Of a DNA stretch of 64,000 bases, positions 24,774 to 32,922 are shown in pieces. Source of the DNA: Amycolatopsis suaedae (GTDB lineage: Bacteria > Actinomycetota > Actinomycetes > Mycobacteriales > Pseudonocardiaceae); contig NZ_SFCC01000003.1 in the NCBI RefSeq assembly GCF_004214935.1, positions 186,001 through 250,000 on the forward strand. The letters are read 5' to 3'. Every line of letters starts with the position of its first letter. Position 1 is the stretch's first letter. A program made the position numbers and the translations under genes. Below the pieces are notes generated by a model that worked only from the letters and a program-made list of their open reading frames with translations, made no database searches and was not told the origin of the DNA.

Positions 24774-25334
24774 ATGACCGCCACCCTCGACGCCGAGCGG
24801 ACCGAACTGATCTCGATGCTGGCCGAGGCCAGGGCCGCGTTGACCGGCGCAGTCGAGGGCCTGAGCGACGAGCAGCTCGCCCAGCAGCCGACGGTCAGCT
24901 CGCTGTGCCTCGGCGGCCTGGTCAAGCACGTCGCGGCCATGGAGAAGAGCTGGATGCGGTTCGTGGTCGAGGGCCTGCCCGCGGATCTGTTCGCGCTGCC
25001 CGACGGCGTCACCTGGGCCGACGTCGAGGCCGGTGTCGCGCACGAGGTGCCGCAGTGGGCGATCGACCACGCGGCCGACTTCCGGATGAACCCGGGCGAC
25101 ACGCTGGCCGGAATCCTCGAACACTACGAGCAGATCGCCGCCGACACCGAGAAGATCGTCGCCGGCCTGACGGACCTGTCGGTGACCCGGCCGCTGCCGG
25201 ACGCGCCGTGGAATGCGCCGGGCGAGGTGCGCAGCCTGCGCTGGGCGCTGATGCACATCGTCGCCGAGACGTTCCAGCACGCCGGGCACGCCGACATCCT
25301 GCGTGAGGCGATCGACGGCCGCACCGCCACCTGA
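24774..25334 (+). CDS. DinB-family (DUF664-like) protein
   Basis: 186 residues of a four-helix bundle type. LGGLVKHVAAMEKSWMRFVV carries the first His ligand and ALMHIVAETFQHAGHADILR the pair of later ones, the triad that binds metal in DinB/mycothiol-S-transferase relatives. ATG 24774 has GGAGGG nine bases upstream; ATG 24744 would give ten extra residues without a good RBS. The gene follows the GlxA regulator on the same strand. It may be a mycothiol- or bacillithiol-dependent transferase; substrate unknown. Confidence 0.8.
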   Translation: MTATLDAERTELISMLAEARAALTGAVEGLSDEQLAQQPTVSSLCLGGLVKHVAAMEKSWMRFVVEGLPADLFALPDGVTWADVEAGVAHEVPQWAIDHAADFRMNPGDTLAGILEHYEQIAADTEKIVAGLTDLSVTRPLPDAPWNAPGEVRSLRWALMHIVAETFQHAGHADILREAIDGRTAT

Positions 25335-25353
25335 TCGACGCCAGGGCCGCCGG

Positions 25354-26697
25354 TCAGGTGACCGCCTCGCCGGCGGCCCGCTCTCCGGCGCGCACCGCGC
25401 CGTCCATGTGTGCCTCACCGAGGTACGAACTCTCCGCGCCCGCCCAGTGGAGCCCGTCCACCGGCCGGGTCAGCCACCGGTGACCGGGGTGCAGCACGCC
25501 GGCGGGCGGGCGGGGGACGCAGCCGCTCTGCCAGGGCTCGGCTGTCCAGTCCTGCTCGACGTAGTCCACGGCGTCGCGGGCCTCGGGGCCGAGGAGGGTG
25601 GCGAGGTCGTCGAGGACCTGCCGGCGGCGAGCCGCCGACCTGTCGGATGACAGCAGCTCCGGGGTGTCACCGGCGGGCAGGCCGAGGAACGTCACCAGCA
25701 CACCGGGTCCGTCGGCGGGACTGACGTCGAAGGTCAGCCGAACGGTTCCGGTGTCGGTGACGGTCGCCCCGGTCAGTCCGTGGTCGCGCCACCACGGCCG
25801 CCGGTAGACCACGTGTGCCTTGATCCCCGAACCCATCTGCCAGCGTCGCTGAAGCTCGGCCCGCTCGACGGGCAGCGGCGGGTCGTGCGTGATGGAGCCT
25901 GCCGTCGCGGGGTCGACGGCCACGATGACCCGCCGGGCGTACACGGGCGGATGATCGTGGCCGACCAGGGTGATCAGGCCTGCCGAGCGGCGGATCTCGG
26001 TGACGGCGTGGCCGAGCCGGACGCGCTCGCCGAGGCGGCGGGCAAGCTCGGCGGGCAGCGCCGCGGCCCCGCCGGCGATCCGGCTGGCCAGCGCGCCGTC
26101 CCGGACACCGATGAGGTCGGCGAGTCCGCCGCACCCGCCGACCTGCGAGGCGAACCCCAGCAGCGACAGCTCGCTCGGCCGGCAGCCGAAGCTCGCGGCG
26201 GTCGCGGTGTCGAGCACCAGGCGTGCGGCGGCGGTGCGGACCTTCCGGCGCATCCACGACCCGAGCGTCTGCTCGTCGAGGCGTGCGGCGAGTGCGGGCG
26301 GCCACGGTGGTGCTCCCAGCCGCCTGGCGATCCGGTCGAGCGCCCACTGCGCCCGCCCGAGGTCGAGCATCTCGTGCGGGCGCAGGCGTGGGATGTCACC
26401 GCGGTAGCGGTGGGTCCGGCCGCGGACGCGCAGCAGGTTCACGCCGTCGGCGAACTGCGGGACGAGGCCGATGCCCAGCTCGTCGAGCAGGCCGAGCACC
26501 GCGTGCTGGCCGGGACCGACCCAGGAGCCGCCGGAGTCGACACCGGCTCCGGCGGCCGTGGGGGAGGTCAGCAGCCTGCCGCCGACCCGGTTCTTGGCTT
26601 CGAGCACCACGACATCGGCATCGGCCTGACGCAGGCGGTACGCGGCGACTAGGCCGGACAAGCCGGCGCCGACGACGGCAACGTCTACTGTGGACAT
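25354..26697 (-). CDS. Flavin monoamine oxidase-family protein
   Basis: 447 residues. The FAD-binding start is VDVAVVGAGLSGLVAAYRLR (about 4-23), followed by VVLEAKNRVGGRLLTSPTA and GSWVGPGQHAVLGLLDELGI. The C-terminal flavin motif is LHWAGAESSYLGEAHMDGAV with RAGERAAGEA. This is the amine-oxidase (MAO/KDM1-like) layout; cytoplasmic, no signal peptide. ATG 26697 was chosen since the dinucleotide-binding fold begins at once and GAAAGG precedes it. It follows the LLM oxidoreductase 97 bases downstream on the same strand. Amine substrate unknown. Confidence 0.85.
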   Translation of the reverse strand: MSTVDVAVVGAGLSGLVAAYRLRQADADVVVLEAKNRVGGRLLTSPTAAGAGVDSGGSWVGPGQHAVLGLLDELGIGLVPQFADGVNLLRVRGRTHRYRGDIPRLRPHEMLDLGRAQWALDRIARRLGAPPWPPALAARLDEQTLGSWMRRKVRTAAARLVLDTATAASFGCRPSELSLLGFASQVGGCGGLADLIGVRDGALASRIAGGAAALPAELARRLGERVRLGHAVTEIRRSAGLITLVGHDHPPVYARRVIVAVDPATAGSITHDPPLPVERAELQRRWQMGSGIKAHVVYRRPWWRDHGLTGATVTDTGTVRLTFDVSPADGPGVLVTFLGLPAGDTPELLSSDRSAARRRQVLDDLATLLGPEARDAVDYVEQDWTAEPWQSGCVPRPPAGVLHPGHRWLTRPVDGLHWAGAESSYLGEAHMDGAVRAGERAAGEAVT

Positions 26698-26794
26698 AGG
26701 TGGAGACCTTTCGGCCGGGGTGTCCCGGACCGAACCGGCACACCGAACTGGCCGACGTGCTCCACCTGCCACCGACGTCGGATGACTTACGCGA

Positions 26795-27613
26795 TCAAGG
26801 TAGCACGCTGGCCAGCTCGTCGAGGTGCTTGAGCGACTCGGCCTCCGGCACGGTCGGCAGGTTGAACAGGATCTGGTCGACGCCGGCCTCGCGGTTGGCC
26901 TCGATCGCCTCCGCGTTGGGCTCCACCCCGCTCGCGATGATGGTCGCGTCCGGGCGACCCTGCTCGGTCAGCCAGGTGCGGGCCTTGCGGATCTCCTCGG
27001 CCGGGGTGAAGACGGGCATCCAGCCGTCACCGTGCTCCACGACCCGCTTCAGCGCCGCGGGGCTGCCGCCACCGATGTAGATCGGCGGGTGCGGGCGCTG
27101 CGCGGGCTTGGGCCACAGGTTGATCGGGTCGAAGTCGACGTGCTTGCCGTGGAACTCGGCCTCGTCCTTGGTCCAGATCTCCTTCAGCGCCTGGAGTTGC
27201 TCGTCCATCAGCGCGCCGCGGGTGGTCGGATCGGTGCCGTGATTGCGCATTTCCTCGCGGTTCCAGCCGACCCCGACGCCGAAGTCGACGCGGCCGCCGG
27301 ACATGAAGTCCAGGCTGGCCACTTCGTTGGCGGTGTGGATCGTGTCCCGCTGGGCCAGTAGCGCGATGCCGGTGCCGAGCCGGAGCCGGGTGGTCACGGT
27401 GGCGGCGGCCGACAGCACGACGAACGGATCGAGGGTGCGGTAGTAGATGCGCGGCAGCTCGCCGCCGCCGGGGTACGGGGTTTCCCTGCTGGTCGGGATG
27501 TGCGAGTGCTCGGCCAGGAACAGCGAGTCGAACCCGCGTTCCTCCAGGGCCCGGCCGAGCGCAGCGGGCGCGATGCCCTCATCTGTGACGAAGGTGAGAA
27601 CTCCGAATTTCAT
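26795..27613 (-). CDS. LLM-class F420-dependent oxidoreductase
   Basis: 272 residues. MKFGVLTFVTDEGIAPAALG, RGFDSLFLAEHSHIPTSRET, LGTGIALLAQRDTIHTANEV, SGGRVDFGVGVGWNREEM and PPIYIGGGSPAALKRVVEHG are in the family order for luciferase-like F420 enzymes with a TIGR03619-type layout. Cytoplasmic. ATG 27613 fits the family start. Divergent from the methyltransferase at 27698. Hydride transfer from F420H2 is known for the family; the substrate is not. Confidence 0.9.
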   Translation of the reverse strand: MKFGVLTFVTDEGIAPAALGRALEERGFDSLFLAEHSHIPTSRETPYPGGGELPRIYYRTLDPFVVLSAAATVTTRLRLGTGIALLAQRDTIHTANEVASLDFMSGGRVDFGVGVGWNREEMRNHGTDPTTRGALMDEQLQALKEIWTKDEAEFHGKHVDFDPINLWPKPAQRPHPPIYIGGGSPAALKRVVEHGDGWMPVFTPAEEIRKARTWLTEQGRPDATIIASGVEPNAEAIEANREAGVDQILFNLPTVPEAESLKHLDELASVLP

Positions 27614-27697
27614 TGCAGGTGCAACCAAAACCTGCCCGGGGCTATTCCGCGCCCACCGGATATCGGTTTGACGGATCTTGTTCTGGTATGAACACTG

Positions 27698-28489
27698 ATG
27701 TTCGTGACGAGTTTCTCCGCGGATCTGTTCGACAGCGTGGCAGACGGCTACGACGAGAAAGTGCCGTTCTTCGCCACCTTCGCCAGGCAACTGGTGGCCT
27801 GGGCGGAGCCCGGACCGGCCGACTCGGTTCTGGACCTGGGTACGGGCCGGGGAGCGGTGTCGCTGGCCGTCGCCGAGGCGCGTGGTGCCGGCGAGATCCT
27901 GGCCGTCGACGTGTCCCCGCGGATGGTCGACTCGGTCGCGGCACTGGGGGTCGCGGGCCTGCGGGCCCGGGTGATGGACGCGCAGGCGCTGGATCTGCCG
28001 GACGGCTCGTTCGACCTGGTGTTCAGCGGTTTCGCGTTCCACATCCTGCCGGATCCCGCCGCGGCGCTGCGGGAGACGGCACGCGTGCTGCGGCCGGGCG
28101 GCAGGGCGGTCCTGTCCGTACCGGGACCGAGTGAGGACGGCGGATGGTGGGCGGGCTACGGCGAGATCGTCGCCGAGTTCACCGCGCGGCTCACCGGCGA
28201 CGTGCCGCCCGGCATGGCCGACGAGCCGTGGGACGAGGTCGCCGAGCAGACCGGCCTCCGGTTCACCCGCACCTCCACCGCCGAGGTCAGGTTGCCGGTG
28301 GACGGCCCGCGTGCCCACTGGGACTGGCTGCTCTCGCACGGCAACCGCTGGCTGTACGACGCCCTGGGCGAGGCCGATCGAGCCGAGTTCGCCGAGCGTG
28401 TCCTCGCCAGCCTGCGTGACGCCCACCCGACCGGCGGCCGGGATGTGATCGCGGGTGCGGAGTTCTACGAGCTGACTAAGGTCCGGTAG
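27698..28489 (+). CDS. Class I SAM-dependent methyltransferase
   Basis: 263 residues with clear motifs: VLDLGTGRGAVSLAVAEA (about 43-60), GEILAVDVSPRMVDSVAA, DAQALDLPDGSFDLVFSGFA, and LPDPAAALRETARVLRPGGR, i.e. the UbiE/COQ5-like methyltransferase 11 group. The start could be ATG 27698 or GTG 27704; neither has a strong RBS. Divergent from the F420 enzyme. Substrate unknown. Confidence 0.85.
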   Translation: MFVTSFSADLFDSVADGYDEKVPFFATFARQLVAWAEPGPADSVLDLGTGRGAVSLAVAEARGAGEILAVDVSPRMVDSVAALGVAGLRARVMDAQALDLPDGSFDLVFSGFAFHILPDPAAALRETARVLRPGGRAVLSVPGPSEDGGWWAGYGEIVAEFTARLTGDVPPGMADEPWDEVAEQTGLRFTRTSTAEVRLPVDGPRAHWDWLLSHGNRWLYDALGEADRAEFAERVLASLRDAHPTGGRDVIAGAEFYELTKVR

Positions 28490-28525
28490 TTCCCGGGCGG
28501 CGTGAGGCGGGCCCGCGCCTCGTTT

Positions 28526-29716
28526 TCAGGCGGGGATTCGGTGGTAGGGGTTGGTGCTGGGTCTTCGGCGTCTGGTGAGCCAGGCGGGTGGGTGGAACTG
28601 GGGTTTGCCGTGGACCATGGTGACGGTCCAGTCGGTGTGGTGGATGATCCGGTGGTGTCTGCCGCACAGGAGGATCATCTCGTCCACTGTGGTCTGTCCG
28701 CCGTGTTGCCATTCCCGTACGTGGTGGACGACGCACCAGCGGGCTTTCCTGGTACAGCCGGGGAAACAGCAGCCACGGTCCCGTAGGCGGAGCGCGCGGC
28801 GCTGGGCTTTGGTGGCGAGCCGGACGTCGCGGCCCAGGTGCAGTACCTCGCCCTCGGAACCGAACACGGCCGGAACCAGCTTGGCTTCGCAGCACAGCCG
28901 CGACAGGGCCGACGCGCTCAGGTATCCGGTGCCGTCGAGCACCGCCGACCCGGCCCGGCGTTCCAGATCATCGAGCGTCGTGGTCACCGTGACCACCGCC
29001 CGTTCCCCGCCCTGAGTAGTTAAATCCTCGGTGCGGGCGACCAGTTCGATGATCTCGGCCAGCGCGTCACCCTTCCGCTCGGCCTGATCGCGTAGATCCG
29101 GCAGACCTTCCTCGGCCGCGCAGGGTTTGGCCAGCACATCGAACAACCCGTCCAGGGTGGCCCCGGTTTCCGGGTCGAGGGTTCCGGCGAACCGGTACCG
29201 GCCATGCCGGTCGGTCTTCGAGCGGAACTCACGCACCGGGTGCGCCAGCGCGTCCTCGTCCGGCGGCGCACTGTCCTGATCGACCCTGGCCCGGATGTTG
29301 TCCCCGGCTTTGCGGACCGCGGTCGGTGGGGCCGTGCGGGCCAGGGTCAGCAGAATGTCCTCGAACCCCTCCCGCGCCTCCACCGGCAACGCCGTAATAG
29401 CGCGGTGGATTTCCACCGCATGCTCCAGTGACACCTCACCCGCGGCCAGTGCCGCACCGGTCGCGGCGAGCGAGCCGAACAATTCCTGAGCCAACTGCAC
29501 CCGCGTCTTGGCCAGCGACCGGGAGACGTTCAGGTTGTCCACCTGAAACGCCACCAGATCCCGGAAGCCCAAATCGGCCCCGCGGGCGCTCAGCTCCGCC
29601 AGGCCTTCCAGTATCTCGGCGGCGGCCGCGGCCATCTTTTCCTGGCCGCGCTGAATGATGGCGGCTACCTCCTCGTCGGAGTGCCGCCACAGGCGGGTGC
29701 CAGGTTTCTCGAACAC
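28526..29716 (-). CDS. DUF222-HNH endonuclease-type protein (13E12-like)
   Basis: 396 residues from GTG 29716. An N-terminal alpha-helical DUF222 region (about 20-300) is followed by a C-terminal HNH domain: RDRGCCFPGCTRKARWCVVH, HVREWQHGGQTTVDEMILLC and GRHHRIIHHTDWTV, with two CxxC-like zinc ligands and the H-N-H residues. These are multi-copy actinobacterial genes of the REP13E12 type; nuclease activity is inferred. A nearly perfect actinobacterial SOS box sits just upstream of the start, so the gene is probably damage-induced. No terminal repeats or att sites were seen. Confidence 0.85.
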   Translation of the reverse strand: MFEKPGTRLWRHSDEEVAAIIQRGQEKMAAAAAEILEGLAELSARGADLGFRDLVAFQVDNLNVSRSLAKTRVQLAQELFGSLAATGAALAAGEVSLEHAVEIHRAITALPVEAREGFEDILLTLARTAPPTAVRKAGDNIRARVDQDSAPPDEDALAHPVREFRSKTDRHGRYRFAGTLDPETGATLDGLFDVLAKPCAAEEGLPDLRDQAERKGDALAEIIELVARTEDLTTQGGERAVVTVTTTLDDLERRAGSAVLDGTGYLSASALSRLCCEAKLVPAVFGSEGEVLHLGRDVRLATKAQRRALRLRDRGCCFPGCTRKARWCVVHHVREWQHGGQTTVDEMILLCGRHHRIIHHTDWTVTMVHGKPQFHPPAWLTRRRRPSTNPYHRIPA

Positions 29717-29730
29717 ATCACCATCGTATT

Positions 29731-29746
29731 ACGAACAGGTGTTCGA
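29731..29746. promoter_or_regulatory. LexA/SOS box upstream of the DUF222-HNH gene
   Basis: ACGAACAGGTGTTCGA matches the actinobacterial SOS consensus TCGAAC-N4-GTTCGA at all but the first position. It ends 15 bases before the GTG start. LexA boxes in front of 13E12-family genes are known from Mycobacterium tuberculosis, so the placement makes biological sense. Confidence 0.75.
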
Positions 29747-29778
29747 AACAATCACACGATCGAGCGAGTCGGAAAAGT

Positions 29779-30546
29779 CTATGCCGTGGCGGCCGTGCCC
29801 ACGAGGCGGTAGCCGGTGCGGCCGGAGAACTCGGCGGTCAGGGCGAACCGGTCGCCCCGGACGAGAGTGTGCCGCCACTCGATCGGCGTCCCCGCCACCG
29901 TGCCGAGCCGGCAGATCGACAGGGCCGCCGCGTCGTCGGCGCACTCGAGTTGCGCACGTTCGGCAGGGGTCGGGATGACGGCCCGGATCTGCTCCTGGCC
30001 GTGGTCGAGCCGGATTCCGGTCCGGCGGTGCAGTTCGCCGTAGAGGCTGGTGTGGCCGAAGTCGGCGTCGAGCAGCGGGCGGGCCAGTTCCGCGGGCAGC
30101 CACACGCGGTCGAGTGCCAGCGGGTCGTTTCCGGCCAGGCGAAGACGTTCCAGGTAGAGCAGGGGTGTCGAGCCCTCGAGGGAAAGTCGTTCGGACACCA
30201 CCGCGTCCGCGCGGACGTCCAGCGTGCGCACGACACTGCGCTGCGGGAGACCCGCGGCCTCGACCGCGGCGAACAGGCTGTAGAGCGCGCCGAGTGGCTG
30301 GACGATCTCGGCAGCCGGGGCCACCCGCGGCTGCCTGCCGCGTTCGGCGACCAGCGTGCCGTCGGCTCGCAGCTCACGCAGCGCCTGCCGCACGGTCTGC
30401 CTGCTGACTCCGTACTCCTCGGCAAGGGCCAGCTCGCCGGGGAACGTCGTGTCGAACTCGCCTGCCCGGATGCGCCGCAGCAGCCGCTGCTGGAGCTGCC
30501 GCCACAGGGGCACGTCGCTGCTGCGGTCCAGTCCTGCGTCGTCCAC
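29779..30546 (-). CDS. GntR-family regulator with UTRA domain
   Basis: 255 residues. An N-terminal GntR wHTH reads VPLWRQLQQRLLRRIRAGEF, then LALAEEYGVSRQTVRQALRE (about 10-65), followed by a UTRA ligand domain (about 85-245) with LLYLERLRLAGNDPLALDRV and TPIEWRHTLVRGDRFALTAE. GTG 30546 is preferred: it has GGAGGAGG six bases upstream, whereas upstream ATGs would lie in the operator region. Divergent from the YeiH-type exporter, with two palindromic operators between them, so it likely represses both. Ligand unknown. Confidence 0.85.
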   Translation of the reverse strand: MDDAGLDRSSDVPLWRQLQQRLLRRIRAGEFDTTFPGELALAEEYGVSRQTVRQALRELRADGTLVAERGRQPRVAPAAEIVQPLGALYSLFAAVEAAGLPQRSVVRTLDVRADAVVSERLSLEGSTPLLYLERLRLAGNDPLALDRVWLPAELARPLLDADFGHTSLYGELHRRTGIRLDHGQEQIRAVIPTPAERAQLECADDAAALSICRLGTVAGTPIEWRHTLVRGDRFALTAEFSGRTGYRLVGTAATA

Positions 30547-30593
30547 GGCACCTCCTCCGTCGTCAAACCGTACCGCCGGCCCCGGGTTGTCAA

Positions 30594-30605
30594 ATGTACG
30601 TACAT
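30594..30605. promoter_or_regulatory. Palindromic operator ATGTACGTACAT
   Basis: A perfect 12-bp palindrome about 50 bases upstream of the GntR start. TGTAC-GTACA type sites suit GntR/HutC proteins. It forms a pair with the palindrome at 30615-30632, with centres 24 bases apart. Confidence 0.65.
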
Positions 30606-30614
30606 AGCCTACTT

Positions 30615-30632
30615 TAAATGTGCGCACATTTA
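30615..30632. promoter_or_regulatory. Palindromic operator TAAATGTGCGCACATTTA
   Basis: A perfect 18-bp palindrome that runs right up to the AGGAGG ribosome site of the exporter gene at 30641. A protein bound here would block transcription start or translation of the exporter. Together with 30594-30605 it gives GntR two sites of differing sequence. Confidence 0.7.
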
Positions 30633-30640
30633 GGAGGATC

Positions 30641-31639
30641 ATGGTCGCCACGGCTGCTCGAACCCGGCTGGTGCCCGGTCTGGTCGTGGTCGCCGTGGTC
30701 GCCGCCGTCGCGACGGTGGCCGGCAGACTGGTCCCGCTCGTCGGCGGGCCGGTGTTCGGGATCGTGCTCGGCGTGCTCGCCGGAATGCTCCTGCCCGCAC
30801 TGCGGCACGAGCGGTTCGGCGCGGGTTACTCGATCGCCGCCAGGCCGGTGCTGCAACTGTCGATCGTGGTGCTGGGCACGGGGCTCTCGCTGCAGCAGGT
30901 CGTGCGGGTCGGCGGCGAGTCGCTTCCGGTCATGCTCGGCACCCTCGCCGTGGCACTGGGCGGGGCGTGGCTGCTCGGCAGGCTGCTGGGCGTGCGGGGT
31001 GACACGCAGATCCTGATCGGCGTCGGCACGGGGATCTGTGGCGCGTCGGCCATCGCGGCGACCAGCGCGGTGCTGCGGCCGCGTGACGCCGACATCGCCT
31101 ACGCCCTCGGCACGATCTTCACCTTCAACATCGCGGCCGTGCTGATCTTCCCGCCACTGGGTCACCTGATGGGGATGTCGCCGCAGGAGTTCGGGCTGTG
31201 GGCGGGAACCGCGGTCAACGACACGTCCTCGGTGGTCGCGGCCACCGTCGGCTACGGCGGCGACGCGGGCTCGGCTGGCATCGTCGTCAAGCTGACCCGT
31301 GCGCTCACGCTGATCCCGATCGTGCTGGTGCTGGCCGTGTTCGCCGCCCGGCGCGACCGGGCACGCGCGCGGTTGCCGTGGCACCGCATGGTTCCACTGT
31401 TCCTGATCGGTTTCCTGCTGGCCGCCGGGCTCAACAGCGCGGGCATGATCCCGGCGGCCTGGCACGAACCGCTCGCGGCGGCCGGCACGTTCCTCGTGAC
31501 GGCCGCCCTCGCCGGCATCGGCCTGTCGCTGGACCCCGGACAGGTCCGGGCGGCGGGTGCCCGCCCGCTGCTGCTCGGCGGCGTGCTGTGGATCGCCGTC
31601 GCGGCATCGAGTCTCGGGCTCCAGGCACTGGTGCGGTGA
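30641..31639 (+). CDS. YeiH-family (UPF0324) putative sulfate-type exporter
   Basis: 332 residues, nine to ten membrane helices. VLQLSIVVLGTGLSLQQVV, LIGVGTGICGASAIAATSAV, and GLWAGTAVNDTSSVVAATVG are the family signatures of the UPF0324/YeiH group, which includes putative sulfite/sulfate (CysZ-like) or taurine-derived sulfonate exporters. ATG 30641 has AGGAGG just upstream. Controlled very probably by the divergent GntR through the two palindromes. The substrate is not shown by the sequence. The stop is one base from that of the convergent MgtC gene. Confidence 0.85.
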   Translation: MVATAARTRLVPGLVVVAVVAAVATVAGRLVPLVGGPVFGIVLGVLAGMLLPALRHERFGAGYSIAARPVLQLSIVVLGTGLSLQQVVRVGGESLPVMLGTLAVALGGAWLLGRLLGVRGDTQILIGVGTGICGASAIAATSAVLRPRDADIAYALGTIFTFNIAAVLIFPPLGHLMGMSPQEFGLWAGTAVNDTSSVVAATVGYGGDAGSAGIVVKLTRALTLIPIVLVLAVFAARRDRARARLPWHRMVPLFLIGFLLAAGLNSAGMIPAAWHEPLAAAGTFLVTAALAGIGLSLDPGQVRAAGARPLLLGGVLWIAVAASSLGLQALVR

Positions 31640-31640
31640 G

Positions 31641-32081
31641 TCAGTGTTCCTCGTCGCGGTGTTCCGGACGCCGCTCGACCACCCGGCCGAGTGGCCGCAG
31701 CACCAGGTGCACGGCGACGACGACGAGCGTGCCCGCGGCCGCCTCCAGGTACAGTCCGGCACCGGCCAGTGAACCCACCGCGGCCGAGCACCACAGCGTC
31801 GCCGCGGTGTTCAGGCCGCGCACGGTCAGCCCCTCACGGAGGATGACCCCGCCGCCGAGGAATCCGACTCCCGACACGATCTGCGCGGCCACCCGCGTCG
31901 GATCCGCGGTGTCACCGGTGAATCCGTGCGCGGACAGCACGACGAACAGGGTGGCGCCGGCGGCGACCAGCGCGTTCGTCCGCAACCCGGCCATGCGGGC
32001 CCGGAACTGACGTTCGATTCCGATCAGCGCCCCGAGCGTGACCCCGGTGCCCAGGCGCAGCAACATCTCCGCAGCCGTCAT
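31641..32081 (-). CDS. MgtC/SapB-family membrane protein
   Basis: 146 residues, four helices. LLRLGTGVTLGALIGIERQF, AGLRTNALVAAGATLFVVLS, VAAQIVSGVGFLGGGVILRE and LTVRGLNTAATLWCSAAVGS match the MgtC N-terminal domain; the soluble C-terminal domain of full-length MgtC is missing, so it is a SapB-like short form. ATG 32081 with AAAGGCGG upstream. A leader ORF ends 23 bases upstream. MgtC proteins are made at low Mg2+ in enterobacteria and mycobacteria; control by magnesium here is inferred from the leader. Confidence 0.85.
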   Translation of the reverse strand: MTAAEMLLRLGTGVTLGALIGIERQFRARMAGLRTNALVAAGATLFVVLSAHGFTGDTADPTRVAAQIVSGVGFLGGGVILREGLTVRGLNTAATLWCSAAVGSLAGAGLYLEAAAGTLVVVAVHLVLRPLGRVVERRPEHRDEEH

Positions 32082-32104
32082 CGTACGACCGCCTTTCCTT
32101 GTGG

Positions 32105-32176
32105 TTATCCGGATCGCCGGCCGCGAGGTAACGGCACGGCGGACTGGTCGGTCGACTGTGGACTGTCGTCCGGCAT
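32105..32176 (-). CDS. Leader peptide of the mgtC-like gene (MgtL-like)
   Basis: ATG 32176, with GAGGTG nine bases upstream, opens 23 codons: MPDDSPQSTDQSAVPLPRGR and three more residues, then TAA 23 bases before the MgtC start. The peptide begins acidic and Pro-rich and has PLPR followed by basic residues, like E. coli MgtL, whose acidic and Pro-rich N-terminus and PLPR stretch destabilise ribosomes at low Mg2+. It also carries a rare TTA Leu codon inside PLPR. Its effect on MgtC is an inference from order and composition. Confidence 0.5.
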   Translation of the reverse strand: MPDDSPQSTDQSAVPLPRGRRSG

Positions 32177-32244
32177 GCTGTTCACCTCGCTTTCCCACAA
32201 AGACACAACCCGAGAAGTCTGCTCCTCCGGTCGTGAAGTCCGCG

Positions 32245-32900
32245 TCAGACGCTGCGCAGCACGGAGACGACCGTGCCGAGCACCACTGCCTCGTCGCCGT
32301 CGATGACGTCGTAGGCGGGGTTGCGTGGTTCGAGATAGACGTGGCCGCCCCGGCGTCGGTACACCTTGACCGTCGCCTCGCCGTCGATCATCGCGGCGAC
32401 GATCTGTCCGGAGTGCGCCTCGGACTGCTGGCGCACCACGACGATGTCGCCGTCGCAGATCGCGGCGTCGACCATCGAGTCGCCACGCACCCGCAGGCCG
32501 AAGACCGTGCCGCGCCCGGTCAGCCCGCGGGGCAGGTTCAGCACGTCGTCGACGTGTTCCTCGGCCGAGATCGGGGTGCCCGCGGCGATGTCGCCGACGA
32601 CGGGGACCGGGACCGAGTCCGCAGAGGACGGTCCGGCGTCGGCGGGCTCCCGCAGGAACATGCGGACGTCGATCGGCCGGGCATGGTGTCACTGCGGCGC
32701 AGGAAACCCTTGTCCTCCAGGCTGGCCAGGTGCTTGGAGACCGAAGAGGACGACCGCAGGCCGACGGCGTCGCCGATCTGCCTGGTGCTCGGCGGATAGC
32801 CGTGCTTGATCACCCAGTCCCGGATCGTCACCAGGATCCGCTGCTGCCGTTCCGGCAGCGTCGAGGTGTCCAGATACTCGAGGTCGTCGTACGCGGTCAC
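32245..32900 (-). pseudogene. lexA: LexA-family repressor, frameshifted
   Basis: GTG 32900 starts a LexA winged helix ([20 protein letters not shown], then [20 protein letters not shown]) that is in frame only to about 32680. The S24 peptidase part continues in another frame: [22 protein letters not shown] with the Ala-Gly cleavage bond, catalytic Ser in GDSMVDA and Lys in EATVKVY. Adding one C to the CCC run at about 32679-32682 restores a 218-residue protein. So this is a one-base deletion or a sequencing error in a GC run. A TATCAT -10 at 32912-32907 suggests a leaderless transcript. It differs enough from canonical actinobacterial LexA to be a second copy. Confidence 0.75.
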
Positions 32901-32922
32901 CCGCGAATGATAAAGATGTCCG

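Noticed and set aside
32660..32690. Programmed ribosomal frameshift in the LexA gene
   Set aside because: No slippery heptamer or downstream pseudoknot; a simple one-base loss in a C run is more likely.
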